Shown piece by piece: positions 45,920 to 54,249 of a DNA stretch of 64,000 nt. This DNA is from Parabacteroides distasonis ATCC 8503 (GTDB lineage: Bacteria; Bacteroidota; Bacteroidia; Bacteroidales; Tannerellaceae), in the NCBI RefSeq assembly GCF_000012845.1, contig NC_009615.1, positions 1,449,501 to 1,513,500 on the forward strand, written 5' to 3'. Each line of letters opens with the position of its first letter. The stretch's first letter is position 1. The notes under the pieces were generated by a model. The model made no database searches, was not told the origin of the DNA, and saw only the letters and a list, made by a program, of their open reading frames with translations. The translations under genes and the position numbers were made by a program.

Positions 45920-47043
45920 AAGCCCTATTCCTTATATTCCATGGATTTAACCCGGCGAACGGGATCAGCAAGAAGATACAATATCAAGTAGACGCTTTAC
46001 AGGCATGCGGAGTGGATACAAGGCTTTGCTACATGCGAGAACCAGCTGGCAGGAAACTACGCATGATCGACTCCGAGATTTTACGGGATTACGGAACTGG
46101 CATAAAAGGCAAGATCCTTAAAAGAATCGAGTATTCCTCTATAGTGGAATACGTCAGGAAAGAAGGTATCGACCTCGTCTATATGCGCTCAAACAATAAC
46201 GCGAACCCTTTCACGCTCCACATGGTATGGCAGATGCGTAAAAACCACGTGAAAGTGGTCATGGAGATACCTACATACCCCTATGATCAAGAATATATCG
46301 GTTTCTCCCGTAAGGCAACGCTGCTTATCGACAAATGCTTCCGCCATACGTTAGCTAAGCGGTTAAGCGGGGTCATCACCTTTTCCGATTACCAAACAAT
46401 ATTCGGTAGCCGTACCATACAAATATCGAACGGGATAGACTTCAAACAAATCAAGCTAAAGAAACACATAAACGACACGAGCCATGAGCTCCACTTGATC
46501 GGGGTGGCGGAAATCCATTACTGGCATGGCTTCGACCGCCTAGTAAAAGGCTTAGTCAATTATTACCAAGCAAACTCCGGATATAATGTATATTTCCACA
46601 TCGTCGGCAATTTCGCGGCGAAACGGGAAGAGAACGATATTCTCCCACTCATCAAGAAATATAACTTAGAGAGATATGTGATCCTACACGGGATGAGACA
46701 CGGGGAAGAATTGGATGAGCTCTTCGAACAGGCCGATATGGGCATAGGGAGCCTCGCACGCCATAGAAGCGGCATCACCCACATCAAAACACTGAAAAAC
46801 AGAGAGTACGCAGCAAGAGGGCTCCCTTTCATTTACTCCGAGATGGACAGTGATTTCGAGGGAAAGCCTTATATACTGAAAGCCAAAGCAGATGAAAGCC
46901 CGATCGAGATTCCCGCTATCCTGGAATTTCATAGGGGGCAAACGCTATCTCCCTGCCAGATCAGGGAGTCCGTCCTATCGCTTTCGTGGGAGAGCCAAAT
47001 GAGTAAAGTATTAAGTGAAATTGATATAGAAAACAAAAAATAG
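45916..47043 (+). CDS. Glycosyltransferase, family 4-like (GT-B)
   Basis: 375 residues, soluble. Typical N-terminus MKALFLIFHGFNPANGISKK with the Gly-rich acceptor loop, IDLVYMRSNNN, VMEIPTYPYD; C-terminal half LHLIGVAEIHYWHGFDRLVKGL, VILHGMRHGEELDELFEQAD and IKTLKNREYAARGLPFIYSE at the donor site, where the usual E-x7-E is replaced by a K/E-rich version. It adds one sugar of the repeat unit. In the same operon as the flippase gene. Confidence 0.8.
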   Translation: MKALFLIFHGFNPANGISKKIQYQVDALQACGVDTRLCYMREPAGRKLRMIDSEILRDYGTGIKGKILKRIEYSSIVEYVRKEGIDLVYMRSNNNANPFTLHMVWQMRKNHVKVVMEIPTYPYDQEYIGFSRKATLLIDKCFRHTLAKRLSGVITFSDYQTIFGSRTIQISNGIDFKQIKLKKHINDTSHELHLIGVAEIHYWHGFDRLVKGLVNYYQANSGYNVYFHIVGNFAAKREENDILPLIKKYNLERYVILHGMRHGEELDELFEQADMGIGSLARHRSGITHIKTLKNREYAARGLPFIYSEMDSDFEGKPYILKAKADESPIEIPAILEFHRGQTLSPCQIRESVLSLSWESQMSKVLSEIDIENKK

Positions 47044-47051
47044 AATAAGCC

Positions 47052-47804
47052 ATGATTCCTAAAATCATACATCTCTGTTGGTTAAGTGGTGATCCATATC
47101 CACGGAAAATACAAGACTGCCTTGATAGCTGGAAAAAACACCTTCCTAGCTACGAGATCATTTTATGGGACACGAAACGTTTTAACATCCACGAAGTCCC
47201 ATGGGTAGAGCAAGCGTTCAACACCAAGAAATATGCGTTCGCCGCCGATTACATCCGGTTGTACGCTCTTTACCACCATGGAGGAATCTACTTAGACTCA
47301 GACGTGGAGATACTGAAGAGCCTCGATAACTTTCTTGAGCTGCCCTATTTCGTCGGGGCGGAAACTTCCGGTACGATTGAGGCGGCCATATTAGGAGCCG
47401 AAAAAGGTTGTGACTGGATCAAATGCTGCTTGGATTATTATGAAGGACGAAATTTCATACGTGAAGACGGAAGTTATGATATCCGTATGCTACCGGAGAT
47501 CCTGAACGAGACCATACTCCGTCTAAAGCCCGTCATAAACATGCCCAGCGGTAGCAATATCGACGATCTGAAGAAAAAAGACCTAGGAGAGGCTGTCTAT
47601 GTCTTGCCCAAGGAATACTTCTCGCCTAAGGTATTCGATTCGAGAGAGGTATTCCTCACCCCTGAGACCCATGCGATTCATCATTACCAAAACTCATGGT
47701 TTTCGCATAAGGCTTTCGCCTACTACCGTACACGGACATTATTCATCAAGATATTCGGATACAAGGCCGTAAGGTCTTTGGAGAAGATGCTATTAAAACG
47801 ATAA
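47052..47804 (+). CDS. Glycosyltransferase, family 32-like (DXD type)
   Basis: 250 residues. PKIIHLCWLSGDPYPRKIQ at the start, LPSYEIILWDTKRF, then AADYIRLYALYHHGGIYLDSDVE with the metal-binding DSD: the Gly_transf_sug / capsular polysaccharide synthesis fold. C-terminal HHYQNSW provides another family signature. Soluble. Probably transfers a hexose or a GlcNAc-type sugar to the repeat unit; specificity is not readable. Confidence 0.87.
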   Translation: MIPKIIHLCWLSGDPYPRKIQDCLDSWKKHLPSYEIILWDTKRFNIHEVPWVEQAFNTKKYAFAADYIRLYALYHHGGIYLDSDVEILKSLDNFLELPYFVGAETSGTIEAAILGAEKGCDWIKCCLDYYEGRNFIREDGSYDIRMLPEILNETILRLKPVINMPSGSNIDDLKKKDLGEAVYVLPKEYFSPKVFDSREVFLTPETHAIHHYQNSWFSHKAFAYYRTRTLFIKIFGYKAVRSLEKMLLKR

Positions 47805-47809
47805 TTATC

Positions 47810-48658
47810 ATGAAATGGGCAAAAAAATACATATCCATATACAATCAACCCCTAGACAACGTCCAGGAGGGGATCATTCAAGAAATCAAGCAAAAACTAG
47901 CGAAGGTACAAAGCGACGAGCCCGTGGTTACCGTATCCGTCATAGCTTACAATGAGGAGAGGCATTTATTGCCTTGCCTATGGGCGCTGAGTGAGATGAG
48001 ATGCGAATATCCCGTGGAGATCATCGGCGTAAACAATGATTCATCCGATAGGACCGGTGAGATATTCCGTCTCGTAGGCCTCCCGCATTATTTGGAAAAA
48101 CGACATAGTTGTGGATATGCCCGCCAATGCGGACTAGACCACGCACGAGGCAGGTACCATATCAATATCGACGCAGATACCATGTACCCTCCCCTATACG
48201 TCCAGATCCTAGTAGATCATTTGCGGATTCCGGGAAACGTAGCCTGCTGCTCCTCATGGAGCTATATCCCGGATGAGCGACACTCAAGGCTCGACCTGTT
48301 CTTCTACGAGTTGTCACGGGATATCTATCTATACTTTCTATCATTCAAGCGCCCGGAACTAAGCGTAAGAGGGCTCGTTTTCGCCTATCATACAGAGCCG
48401 GCCCGGAGAATCGGGATTCGGGTAGATATAAAAAGAGGAGAAGACGGTACATTAGCCATGCATCTAAGAGAAGTAGGTAAGATCGTATTCATTCACGATC
48501 GCAAGGCGAGGGCCGTCACAGGGTACGGAACGGTGGGTCAAGACGGCTCCTTGCTCAATAGCCTAAAAGTAAGGGTATACAAAGCGTTAAGGAACATACA
48601 CCAGCTTTTCACCAAACAAGAAAAGTATCAAGACGAGGAATCTAATTTAATTAAATAA
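47810..48658 (+). CDS. Glycosyltransferase, family 2
   Basis: 282 residues, last gene of this block. GT2 core: VVTVSVIAYNEERHLLPCL, VEIIGVNNDSSDRTGEI, GLDHARGRYHINIDADTMY with the DAD metal site, then GEDGTLAMHL in the acceptor region. No membrane segment. A hairpin terminator follows 20 bp after the stop. Confidence 0.85.
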   Translation: MKWAKKYISIYNQPLDNVQEGIIQEIKQKLAKVQSDEPVVTVSVIAYNEERHLLPCLWALSEMRCEYPVEIIGVNNDSSDRTGEIFRLVGLPHYLEKRHSCGYARQCGLDHARGRYHINIDADTMYPPLYVQILVDHLRIPGNVACCSSWSYIPDERHSRLDLFFYELSRDIYLYFLSFKRPELSVRGLVFAYHTEPARRIGIRVDIKRGEDGTLAMHLREVGKIVFIHDRKARAVTGYGTVGQDGSLLNSLKVRVYKALRNIHQLFTKQEKYQDEESNLIK

Positions 48659-48678
48659 GTAACATTATCATATAATAA

Positions 48679-48700
48679 GAGACGGGATATACCCCGTCTC
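48679..48700 (+). terminator. Terminator at the end of the main polysaccharide block
   Basis: GAGACGGG and CCCGTCTC with a 6-nt loop; a weak T-rich tail follows. The stem sequence is nearly the same as that at 60659-60681. Confidence 0.6.
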
Positions 48701-48858
48701 TATAACAAACATAATTTTTTAAAGATAATAAATTCATTTTTAAGCAAAAGGTTACTCACCCCAATCTAGTCATAATAAAGAATCAAATTAATCATTTAAA
48801 CCTACATTAGAAAAAATTATACCATGTTATAAAACAAAATAATTAACCAATAATAATG

Positions 48859-48890
48859 CTTGCATAAACCAAAACATAACCTTACCTTTG
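48859..48890 (+). promoter_or_regulatory. Promoter of the replication-like cassette
   Basis: CTTG at 48859-48862, exactly 20 bp, then TACCTTTG at 48883-48890. About 290 bp upstream of the first ATG of the cassette. Confidence 0.6.
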
Positions 48891-49183
48891 TAAAGAAAGT
48901 AGGAAATACAAATAAGTTGATTTAATGAGATACAAAATAAATAATTATTAATTCAAAAAAAGAAGGAAACGTTTCGTTTTCTATTCTTTTATTTTTATTA
49001 TAAATACCTATTTATATCTTATATAGTGCGAAATGACGTTAAAAAGGGCATTCGAAAAATAGACACCTATTCAAGACAAACCACTATTTAACAGATTGTT
49101 AATCCTTAAACCCCCCATTCGATCGGGGGTTCGAAACTAGGTTCGATTCTTTATTTTCACCATTCAAAACAATACAAAGTACA
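48891..49183 (+). other. Long leader with hairpin before the replication-like cassette
   Basis: Very AT-rich stretch without a gene. Near its end AACCCCC (49109-49115) pairs with GGGGGTT (49125-49131), followed by two copies of GGTTCGA. It could be an attenuator or binding site, or terminate a short RNA made from the promoter at 48859. Confidence 0.4.
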
Positions 49184-49603
49184 ATGAAACAGACAGTTAG
49201 CGTCAAAGAGTTAAAAAGTGGAGGTTACACACGTTTTCCGAGGTTATTTATCGACCTATTACTGCAAGATTACTATCCGAAGAACAAAACACGCCTTAAG
49301 ATCGGCGTGTTCATATACATTTTCGGTAAACTAGCCAACAAGCCTTACAACTATCGATACGCCGGCGGCAAGCGGGTATCTATCTACGAGGGGCAGTGCA
49401 TCATCCATATCACGACCATGGCCAGGGCATTGGGATGTTCCTTATACGCGGCGAGGAAAGCGCTGAACGAGCTGGCCGAGGAAAACATGATCCATAAGAT
49501 CAAGGCAGGAAACGGCCTCGCCATCAAGGTACCCTTCTACAAGTCCCTCTTCATCAAGGAGGAGAAGATACAGAAAGATAACGACAAACAAGAACAGGAG
49601 TAA
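49184..49603 (+). CDS. Winged-helix protein, probable replication-initiator or helicase-loader type
   Basis: 139 residues. After a basic N-terminus (RFPRLFIDLLLQDYYPKNKTRLKIG) comes a helix-turn-helix: GQCIIHITTMARALGCSLYAARKALNELAEENMIHKI, ending in a charged tail. This is the pattern of phage/plasmid replication proteins which read 'GQ...t...A..lg.s...vr.al..L...g.I'. It is placed 3 bp before a DnaB-like gene, followed by a DnaG-like gene, so a loader or initiator role is likely. A transcription regulator of the neighbouring locus is the alternative. Confidence 0.55.
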   Translation: MKQTVSVKELKSGGYTRFPRLFIDLLLQDYYPKNKTRLKIGVFIYIFGKLANKPYNYRYAGGKRVSIYEGQCIIHITTMARALGCSLYAARKALNELAEENMIHKIKAGNGLAIKVPFYKSLFIKEEKIQKDNDKQEQE

Positions 49604-49606
49604 AGC

Positions 49607-51061
49607 ATGGCAAACACGAGCAAAAACAAGAACGACCGCCCGGCGACACTGCCCGACGGCCTCGCCCTCCCGCAGGAGCAGGAGATCGAGAAAGCGATCT
49701 TATCGGGGCTTATGGCCTCCCATCGGCATATGCCCACGCTGGCGGCGCAACTGCTGCCGGAGATGTTCACGCTACCGCAAGTGGCGATGGCCTTCGAGGC
49801 GTACCTGAACATCTACAACCGGGGGGAGAGCGCCGACGCCCTCTCCGTGGAGAAGGAGCTGCGGAGGATAGCGCCCGATAAGGAGACGCTGGCCACCGAC
49901 CTGTACCAGCTGGCGCTGGGCGGACGGTATCTGGAAACCGGCGACGAGTACATGCCTACCCACGCACGCCACCTGCGGGAGGCCTACGTAGCGAGGCAGT
50001 TCATGCTGAGCTGCTACGACTCGGCCTTGAAAGCCTCACGGCCGGATCGTGACACGGAGGCCTTGCTGAAGGAGATGGACTCGCACGTGGGCCGGCTGAT
50101 GGAACGGCTCTCGCACGCCACGAACAGCATAGGCATGAAGGAAGCCACCCTGCTGGCCAAGGAGCGCATGCTGGAGATACAACGCAGGGTGACGGAAGGA
50201 CGCACGCCGGGCATACATACCGGCCTGGAGGGATTGGACCGGATGACGGGCGGCATGATGCCGGGCACGCTCAACGTGATCGCCGCACGCCCCCGGGTAG
50301 GCAAGACGGCCTTCGCCCTCTTCATGGCGCTGAACGCAGCGAGGAACGGGCACCCGGTCTGCCTCTACAGCCTAGAGATGTCGAAGGAGCAGCTGGTGTT
50401 CAGGCTGCTGGGATGCATAGCGGACATAGAGCCCTCCAAGATCCTGAAAGGGACCCTCTCCGCCCCCGAGATGAAGAGGATACAAAGGGCCTCCGACGAG
50501 CTGGAGCGACTGCCGATATGGATCGACGAGCGCACGGACCTGAGCGTGGCCGACCTGCGTTACCAGATCTCGCTCCGGCGGAAGCAGGGGCGGTGCGAGA
50601 TGGTGATCGTGGACTACCTCCAACTGATGCTCTCGCCTTCCGAGGACCGCAAGAGCACGAACGACCAGATATCGGCCATCACCCGGCAGCTAAAGCTGAT
50701 CGCCAAGGAGAACGACATCCCCGTCGTGCTGCTGAGCCAGCTGAACCGGAATTGCGAGGCGAGACCCACGCTGAAGAACATGCTGTCCGACCTGCGTGAC
50801 TCCGGCTCCATCGAGCAAGACGCCGATACGGTATTCTTCCTCCGCCGCCTCTCCGTGATGAACATCGACGAGGACCCGGAGACCCGTCTCTCCACCGAGG
50901 GCCGGGGTACCCTCTCGATCGCCAAGAACCGGCACGGGGAGTCCGGGGAGGTGCGTTTCTGCCACAACAAGGGGGTAACCCGGTTCACCGATGACCGCAC
51001 GCCGGTGCCGAACGACCGCAGACCGGCGAAAGCAGAACTGGATAAAGACCTGTTCGGATGA
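49607..51061 (+). CDS. DnaB-like replicative helicase
   Basis: 484 residues: N-terminal DnaB domain (EQEIEKAILSGLMASHRHMP, about 20-125), then a RecA-like helicase domain with Walker A RPRVGKTAFAL (about 228-238), CLYSLEMSKEQLVFRLLG, Walker B MVIVDYLQLM, DLRDSGSIEQDADTVFFLRR and IAKNRHGESG. A complete paralogue in place of a fragment. G+C content is visibly far above the preceding polysaccharide genes, pointing to foreign origin. It overlaps the primase-like gene by 4 bp. Probably not the chromosome's main DnaB; a phage- or plasmid-type replisome part is inferred. Confidence 0.88.
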   Translation: MANTSKNKNDRPATLPDGLALPQEQEIEKAILSGLMASHRHMPTLAAQLLPEMFTLPQVAMAFEAYLNIYNRGESADALSVEKELRRIAPDKETLATDLYQLALGGRYLETGDEYMPTHARHLREAYVARQFMLSCYDSALKASRPDRDTEALLKEMDSHVGRLMERLSHATNSIGMKEATLLAKERMLEIQRRVTEGRTPGIHTGLEGLDRMTGGMMPGTLNVIAARPRVGKTAFALFMALNAARNGHPVCLYSLEMSKEQLVFRLLGCIADIEPSKILKGTLSAPEMKRIQRASDELERLPIWIDERTDLSVADLRYQISLRRKQGRCEMVIVDYLQLMLSPSEDRKSTNDQISAITRQLKLIAKENDIPVVLLSQLNRNCEARPTLKNMLSDLRDSGSIEQDADTVFFLRRLSVMNIDEDPETRLSTEGRGTLSIAKNRHGESGEVRFCHNKGVTRFTDDRTPVPNDRRPAKAELDKDLFG

Positions 51062-52800
51062 TCACGCATGACACTTTACTGCGGGTACGGGAAACCGCCC
51101 GCATCGACGAGGTAGCGGCCGGGTACCTCACACTACGGCGTTCCGGCAAGGGTCTCGTGGCGCTCTGCCCTTTCCACGACGAGCGTCACCCCTCGTTCCG
51201 GATCAGCCCGGCGCTCAATATCGGAAAATGCTTCAGTTGCGGCGAGGCAGCGGACCCCATACGCCTCGTGCGCCACATGGAGGGATGCGGCTTCGAGGAG
51301 GCCGTGCGGCTGCTGGCCCGCAAGTATGGCATCGAGGTGGAGGAGGAACGGGGCACGGAGGAGGCCGGACGGCACGAGGCACGACAGGCGATCTTACGCG
51401 GCAACGAGGACTTCGCCCGCTCCCTCCTTCCCTACGATCCCGCCGAGGGGATAACTGGTAAGGACGAGAACGGCGAAGAAGACCGCAGGGCGCTCCGTGA
51501 AGCCTTTTCCCACTTCGGGGTAGGTATCTGCCCGCCCGACGCCCCCGAGGGCTTCAGGCGCTTCCGGAGGCGGCTTGTCTTCCCGGTAAGGACCACCGGG
51601 GGACAGATAGCGGGCTTCGCCGGGCGGTACCGGGGAACGGAGGGGGCGGGAACAGCCAAATACGTCAACTCCGACAACAGCGAGGCGTACAACAAGGGAC
51701 GTATCCTCTACGGCCTGTACGAGGCGGTGAGGGCCGTCCGCACCGAGGGCGACGTGCTGCTGTGCGAGGGTTACAAGGACGTGATCGCCTTCCACGCCGC
51801 CGGTATCCGTCACGCCGCCGGGCTTTGCGGCACGGCGCTCACCGAGGATCACGTGCGGATGATACGGAGGCTGACGGGGCACGTCACGCTCGCCCTCGAC
51901 CCGGACCCGGCGGGACAGGCCGCCACCCTCCGCTCCGCCCGTCTCTTGCTGGCACAGGGATGCGAGGTGGGCCTCCTTCCCCTGCCCGGTGGCATGGACC
52001 CGGACGAGATGTTCCGCCGGCAAGGGGCCGAGGCGCTGCGCAGGCTCGTGCGGACAGAGGCGGTGGATTACCTGAGCCACCGCATCCGGAAGGCGGCGGG
52101 GCGGAAAGGCGGACCCGACGCCGGGGGGATACGGGAGGTGCTCGGGGAGATCCGTCTCGTAGGCTCTCCGCTGGCCGTGTACCAGCGGGTGGAGGAACTC
52201 TCCAAGGCTACGGGTATCCCCCTCGACGTATTGCGTGAGGAGTTGTCCGCCTCTCCCGGCGAGCCTGTCCGGACAGGGCCGGCGGAAGTAGTGACGGGCC
52301 TCCCTCCCGCACGCCTCCGGGAAAGGGCCTTGCTGCGTTTCTGCCTCGCCAACCACGACCGGATGTTCTACGCCGGGGATGGTAGCGGTATCTCCCTCCC
52401 GGCATGGGTCGCCTCCGAGTTGTCCGCCGGCGGGATGCCCCTGACGGAACCCGCCCATCTCGACCTGCTGGCTCTCCTCTCGGGAAGCGGCCATCCGGAC
52501 GGGATCACGGACGAGTCTCTCTCCGCCCTCATCCTCTCCCTCCGTTCCTCCTACCCGGAGGAGGGACCGCCGGAAAGGCTCCCCGACGAACTTTTGCCCG
52601 ACGAGGCCGAACGCCAGCTCTTCCTCTACGCCGAGCCTTTCATACACGACCGGCTACAACGCACGGCCGCACACCTCCGCTCCGCTACCTCGACCGATGA
52701 GCGGGCGACATGCCTGAAGGAACTGAGGGATTGTTTCGCCTTGAGCGACCGGATCGGGAGGGCGCTGGGAAGCCAGAGCGTGAGGCGGGTGGAGGGCTGA
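51058..52800 (+). CDS. DnaG-like primase
   Basis: 580 residues. N-terminal CHC2 zinc finger (CPFHDERHPSFRIS and KCFSCGEAADPIRLV, about 40-70), an RNA-polymerase-like core, a Toprim domain with Glu in LLCEGYKDVIAFHAAG and the Asp pair in LALDPDPAGQ, then a Pro/Gly-rich C-terminal part unlike the helicase-binding domain of housekeeping DnaG. Codon use is strongly GC-biased, like the helicase gene with which it is coupled (ATGA). It makes primers for whatever replicon or repair process the cassette serves. Confidence 0.87.
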   Translation: MITHDTLLRVRETARIDEVAAGYLTLRRSGKGLVALCPFHDERHPSFRISPALNIGKCFSCGEAADPIRLVRHMEGCGFEEAVRLLARKYGIEVEEERGTEEAGRHEARQAILRGNEDFARSLLPYDPAEGITGKDENGEEDRRALREAFSHFGVGICPPDAPEGFRRFRRRLVFPVRTTGGQIAGFAGRYRGTEGAGTAKYVNSDNSEAYNKGRILYGLYEAVRAVRTEGDVLLCEGYKDVIAFHAAGIRHAAGLCGTALTEDHVRMIRRLTGHVTLALDPDPAGQAATLRSARLLLAQGCEVGLLPLPGGMDPDEMFRRQGAEALRRLVRTEAVDYLSHRIRKAAGRKGGPDAGGIREVLGEIRLVGSPLAVYQRVEELSKATGIPLDVLREELSASPGEPVRTGPAEVVTGLPPARLRERALLRFCLANHDRMFYAGDGSGISLPAWVASELSAGGMPLTEPAHLDLLALLSGSGHPDGITDESLSALILSLRSSYPEEGPPERLPDELLPDEAERQLFLYAEPFIHDRLQRTAAHLRSATSTDERATCLKELRDCFALSDRIGRALGSQSVRRVEG

Positions 52801-52828
52801 CCCGCCAACCATCAGCCGCCCACAAAAA

Positions 52829-52930
52829 AACACTACTGTGCTTGGCACCGAACACTATTGTGTCGGGAGGCCAACACAGTAGTATCCGAAGCCAAACACA
52901 GTAGTGTTCGGACCGGAAACACGATAGTCC
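52829..52930. repeat. 22-bp tandem repeats, locus B
   Basis: Units starting at 52829, 52851, 52873 and 52895 are each exactly 22 bp, plus a partial one at 52917. The first two begin AACACTACTG or AACACTATTG, the next two AACACAGTAG, which is the same half-palindromic core read from the other strand. Similar in period and core to the array at 30015-30090. Confidence 0.72.
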
Positions 52931-52932
52931 TT

Positions 52933-53040
52933 TTATTTCATGCTATCCAACCAACGCTTGCCGGATGGCGTGTACGACCAAATAACCAAGCCTACGGAAA
53001 TGAAGGCTAAAGTTCCCCAGATAAATAATCCCGCATTCAT
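52933..53040 (-). CDS. Small single-span membrane protein (35 residues)
   Basis: Begins MNAGLFIWGTLAF; one membrane helix (about 3-22) and a short cytoplasmic tail TPSGKRWLDSMK. The start is 7 bp after the stop of the DUF6722-like gene on the same strand, so the two look like an operon. Tiny proteins with a helix followed by a 'SGK+WL+s' tail are, as far as I recall, conserved in Bacteroidales. The evidence is its composition, position and clean reading frame; function unknown. Confidence 0.6.
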   Translation of the reverse strand: MNAGLFIWGTLAFISVGLVIWSYTPSGKRWLDSMK

Positions 53041-53047
53041 AATTATC

Positions 53048-53293
53048 TCATTTTAAGATTCTATTACCAAACCAGACCAATGCCAGCGAAACAGCGACTC
53101 CGAAAACGACCATCCCTATTACCGTAGCATTGAACTCATACCCTTGGAAGAAGGTCAACGCCCCTCCCAGCACCAACGCCGTGAACGTCAGTTTTGACAA
53201 ATCATAAAAATATTTGCCCAACGTCTCACGCTGGCACTTCGCCCGTTCACGGGACTCACCTCTCACGTCTCGCCGCTTGTCTTTCTCTTTCAT
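53048..53293 (-). CDS. DUF6722-like small membrane protein
   Basis: 81 residues: a strongly charged N-terminus (KEKDKRRDVRGESRERAK), then WGTYF-like GKYFYDLSKLTFTALVLGG, and two membrane helices (about 34-52 and 57-77). This fits my memory of DUF6722, a small Bacteroidales family of unknown function. First gene of a two-gene unit with the 35-residue protein, on the minus strand and facing the repeat array. Confidence 0.6.
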   Translation of the reverse strand: MKEKDKRRDVRGESRERAKCQRETLGKYFYDLSKLTFTALVLGGALTFFQGYEFNATVIGMVVFGVAVSLALVWFGNRILK

Positions 53294-53491
53294 ACCGTAA
53301 ATTTTTCATGTCAATCGAATTTTGATAAGGCAAACATACGGTTATTTTTCTTGACAAACAAGCATTATCCCCCCTAAATCCAACTCTTTACCCCCATTCA
53401 CCCGACCTCGCCCCCCTTCGTCCCCGTTAACCGGAATCCCACCGGCGGCATGTCGTACCTTTACAACGTAATCAAAAAAACACCAGACATT

Positions 53492-53932
53492 ATGCCGATC
53501 AAGTACCGATTAGTCTTACGAAAAGACATGACCAAGGGAGCCGCCGCCGACTCCAAGTTGTATTACGCCGTGAACAAGTCCACCGGCACCTGCGATTTCG
53601 AGGAGCTGTGCGACCAGATCGCCGACCGCAGCACCGCCTCCCGGGGCGACGTGCACGTCGTGGTAGACGGCCTCCTCTACATCCTCAAGCAACGCCTCCA
53701 GAAAGGGGAGACCGTCCAGCTAGGCGATCTCGGCCACTTCCAAGCCGTGATCGGCAGCAAGGGCACCAAGCTGGAGTCCGACTTCAACGCCTCCCTTATC
53801 AAACGTCCTCGGATCGTCTTCCGTCCGAGCGTGACGCTAAAGAGCGTCACCAGCCTCGTCAAGTTCGAGAAGATCGTGCCCGACGCACCCGCCCCGGGAG
53901 GAAGCGACAGCGAATCCCCCGACGAAATCTAA
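53492..53932 (+). CDS. HU-like DNA-binding protein (Bacteroidetes CPS-associated type)
   Basis: 146 residues from the ATG at 53492 (MPIKYRLVLRKDMTKG); an ATG at 53450 would add 14 unconserved residues. The fold is that of the HU/IHF family variant: YYAVNKSTGTCDFEELCDQIA, a GDVHVVVDGLLYILKQRLQKGETVQLGDLGHF segment (positions about 60-90) and KRPRIVFRPS in the DNA-binding arm. A Pro/Ser/Asp-rich tail follows. This type regularly occurs at the ends of Bacteroides capsule loci with DUF4248 and a cell-wall hydrolase, as here. It may shape or silence the locus; the role is inferred. Confidence 0.85.
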   Translation: MPIKYRLVLRKDMTKGAAADSKLYYAVNKSTGTCDFEELCDQIADRSTASRGDVHVVVDGLLYILKQRLQKGETVQLGDLGHFQAVIGSKGTKLESDFNASLIKRPRIVFRPSVTLKSVTSLVKFEKIVPDAPAPGGSDSESPDEI

Positions 53933-53933
53933 A

Positions 53934-54158
53934 TCAGGGCTCCCCTAGGTGCGACACGATGCACTCCCGCTGGCGGGGCGATAAGATCCGTTGGCGGGGA
54001 TGCCATCCGCACTCCTCCAGCCGCTCCATCAACTTCCCGCTGACACGTATCCACCGGGACAGCTTATCCGAGGCTTTCTTCTTCGACAATAAGGGAAAAT
54101 AACTCATCGCTATATCACAAAAATAATAGGCGCCGACACCGGTCTCCCGCTTTTCCAT
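53934..54158 (-). CDS. DUF4248 protein
   Basis: 74 residues. Core AMSYFPLLSKKKASDKLSRWI, then LMERLEECGWHPRQRILSPRQRECIVSHLGEP, matching DUF4248 (a small, possibly DNA-binding family seen beside HU-like genes in capsule loci). It converges on the HU-like gene, leaving one base between the stops. Function unknown. Confidence 0.78.
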   Translation of the reverse strand: MEKRETGVGAYYFCDIAMSYFPLLSKKKASDKLSRWIRVSGKLMERLEECGWHPRQRILSPRQRECIVSHLGEP

Positions 54159-54249
54159 ACTGATGCTGTTTATTTATTAACTTATTCAAAGATAGTAATT
54201 TAATATTAATTTTCCAAGAAAAATCAAACCATAATTCATCGTATATATC

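Noticed and set aside
51394..52647. Long minus-strand frame of over 400 codons
   Set aside because: It lies antisense to the primase-like gene in GC-rich DNA, is rich in His/Arg/Gly without any motif, and is a shadow of that gene's codon use.
52829..52930. CRISPR array
   Set aside because: The period is 22 bp, far below repeat plus spacer length; cores vary and reverse strand; no cas genes.
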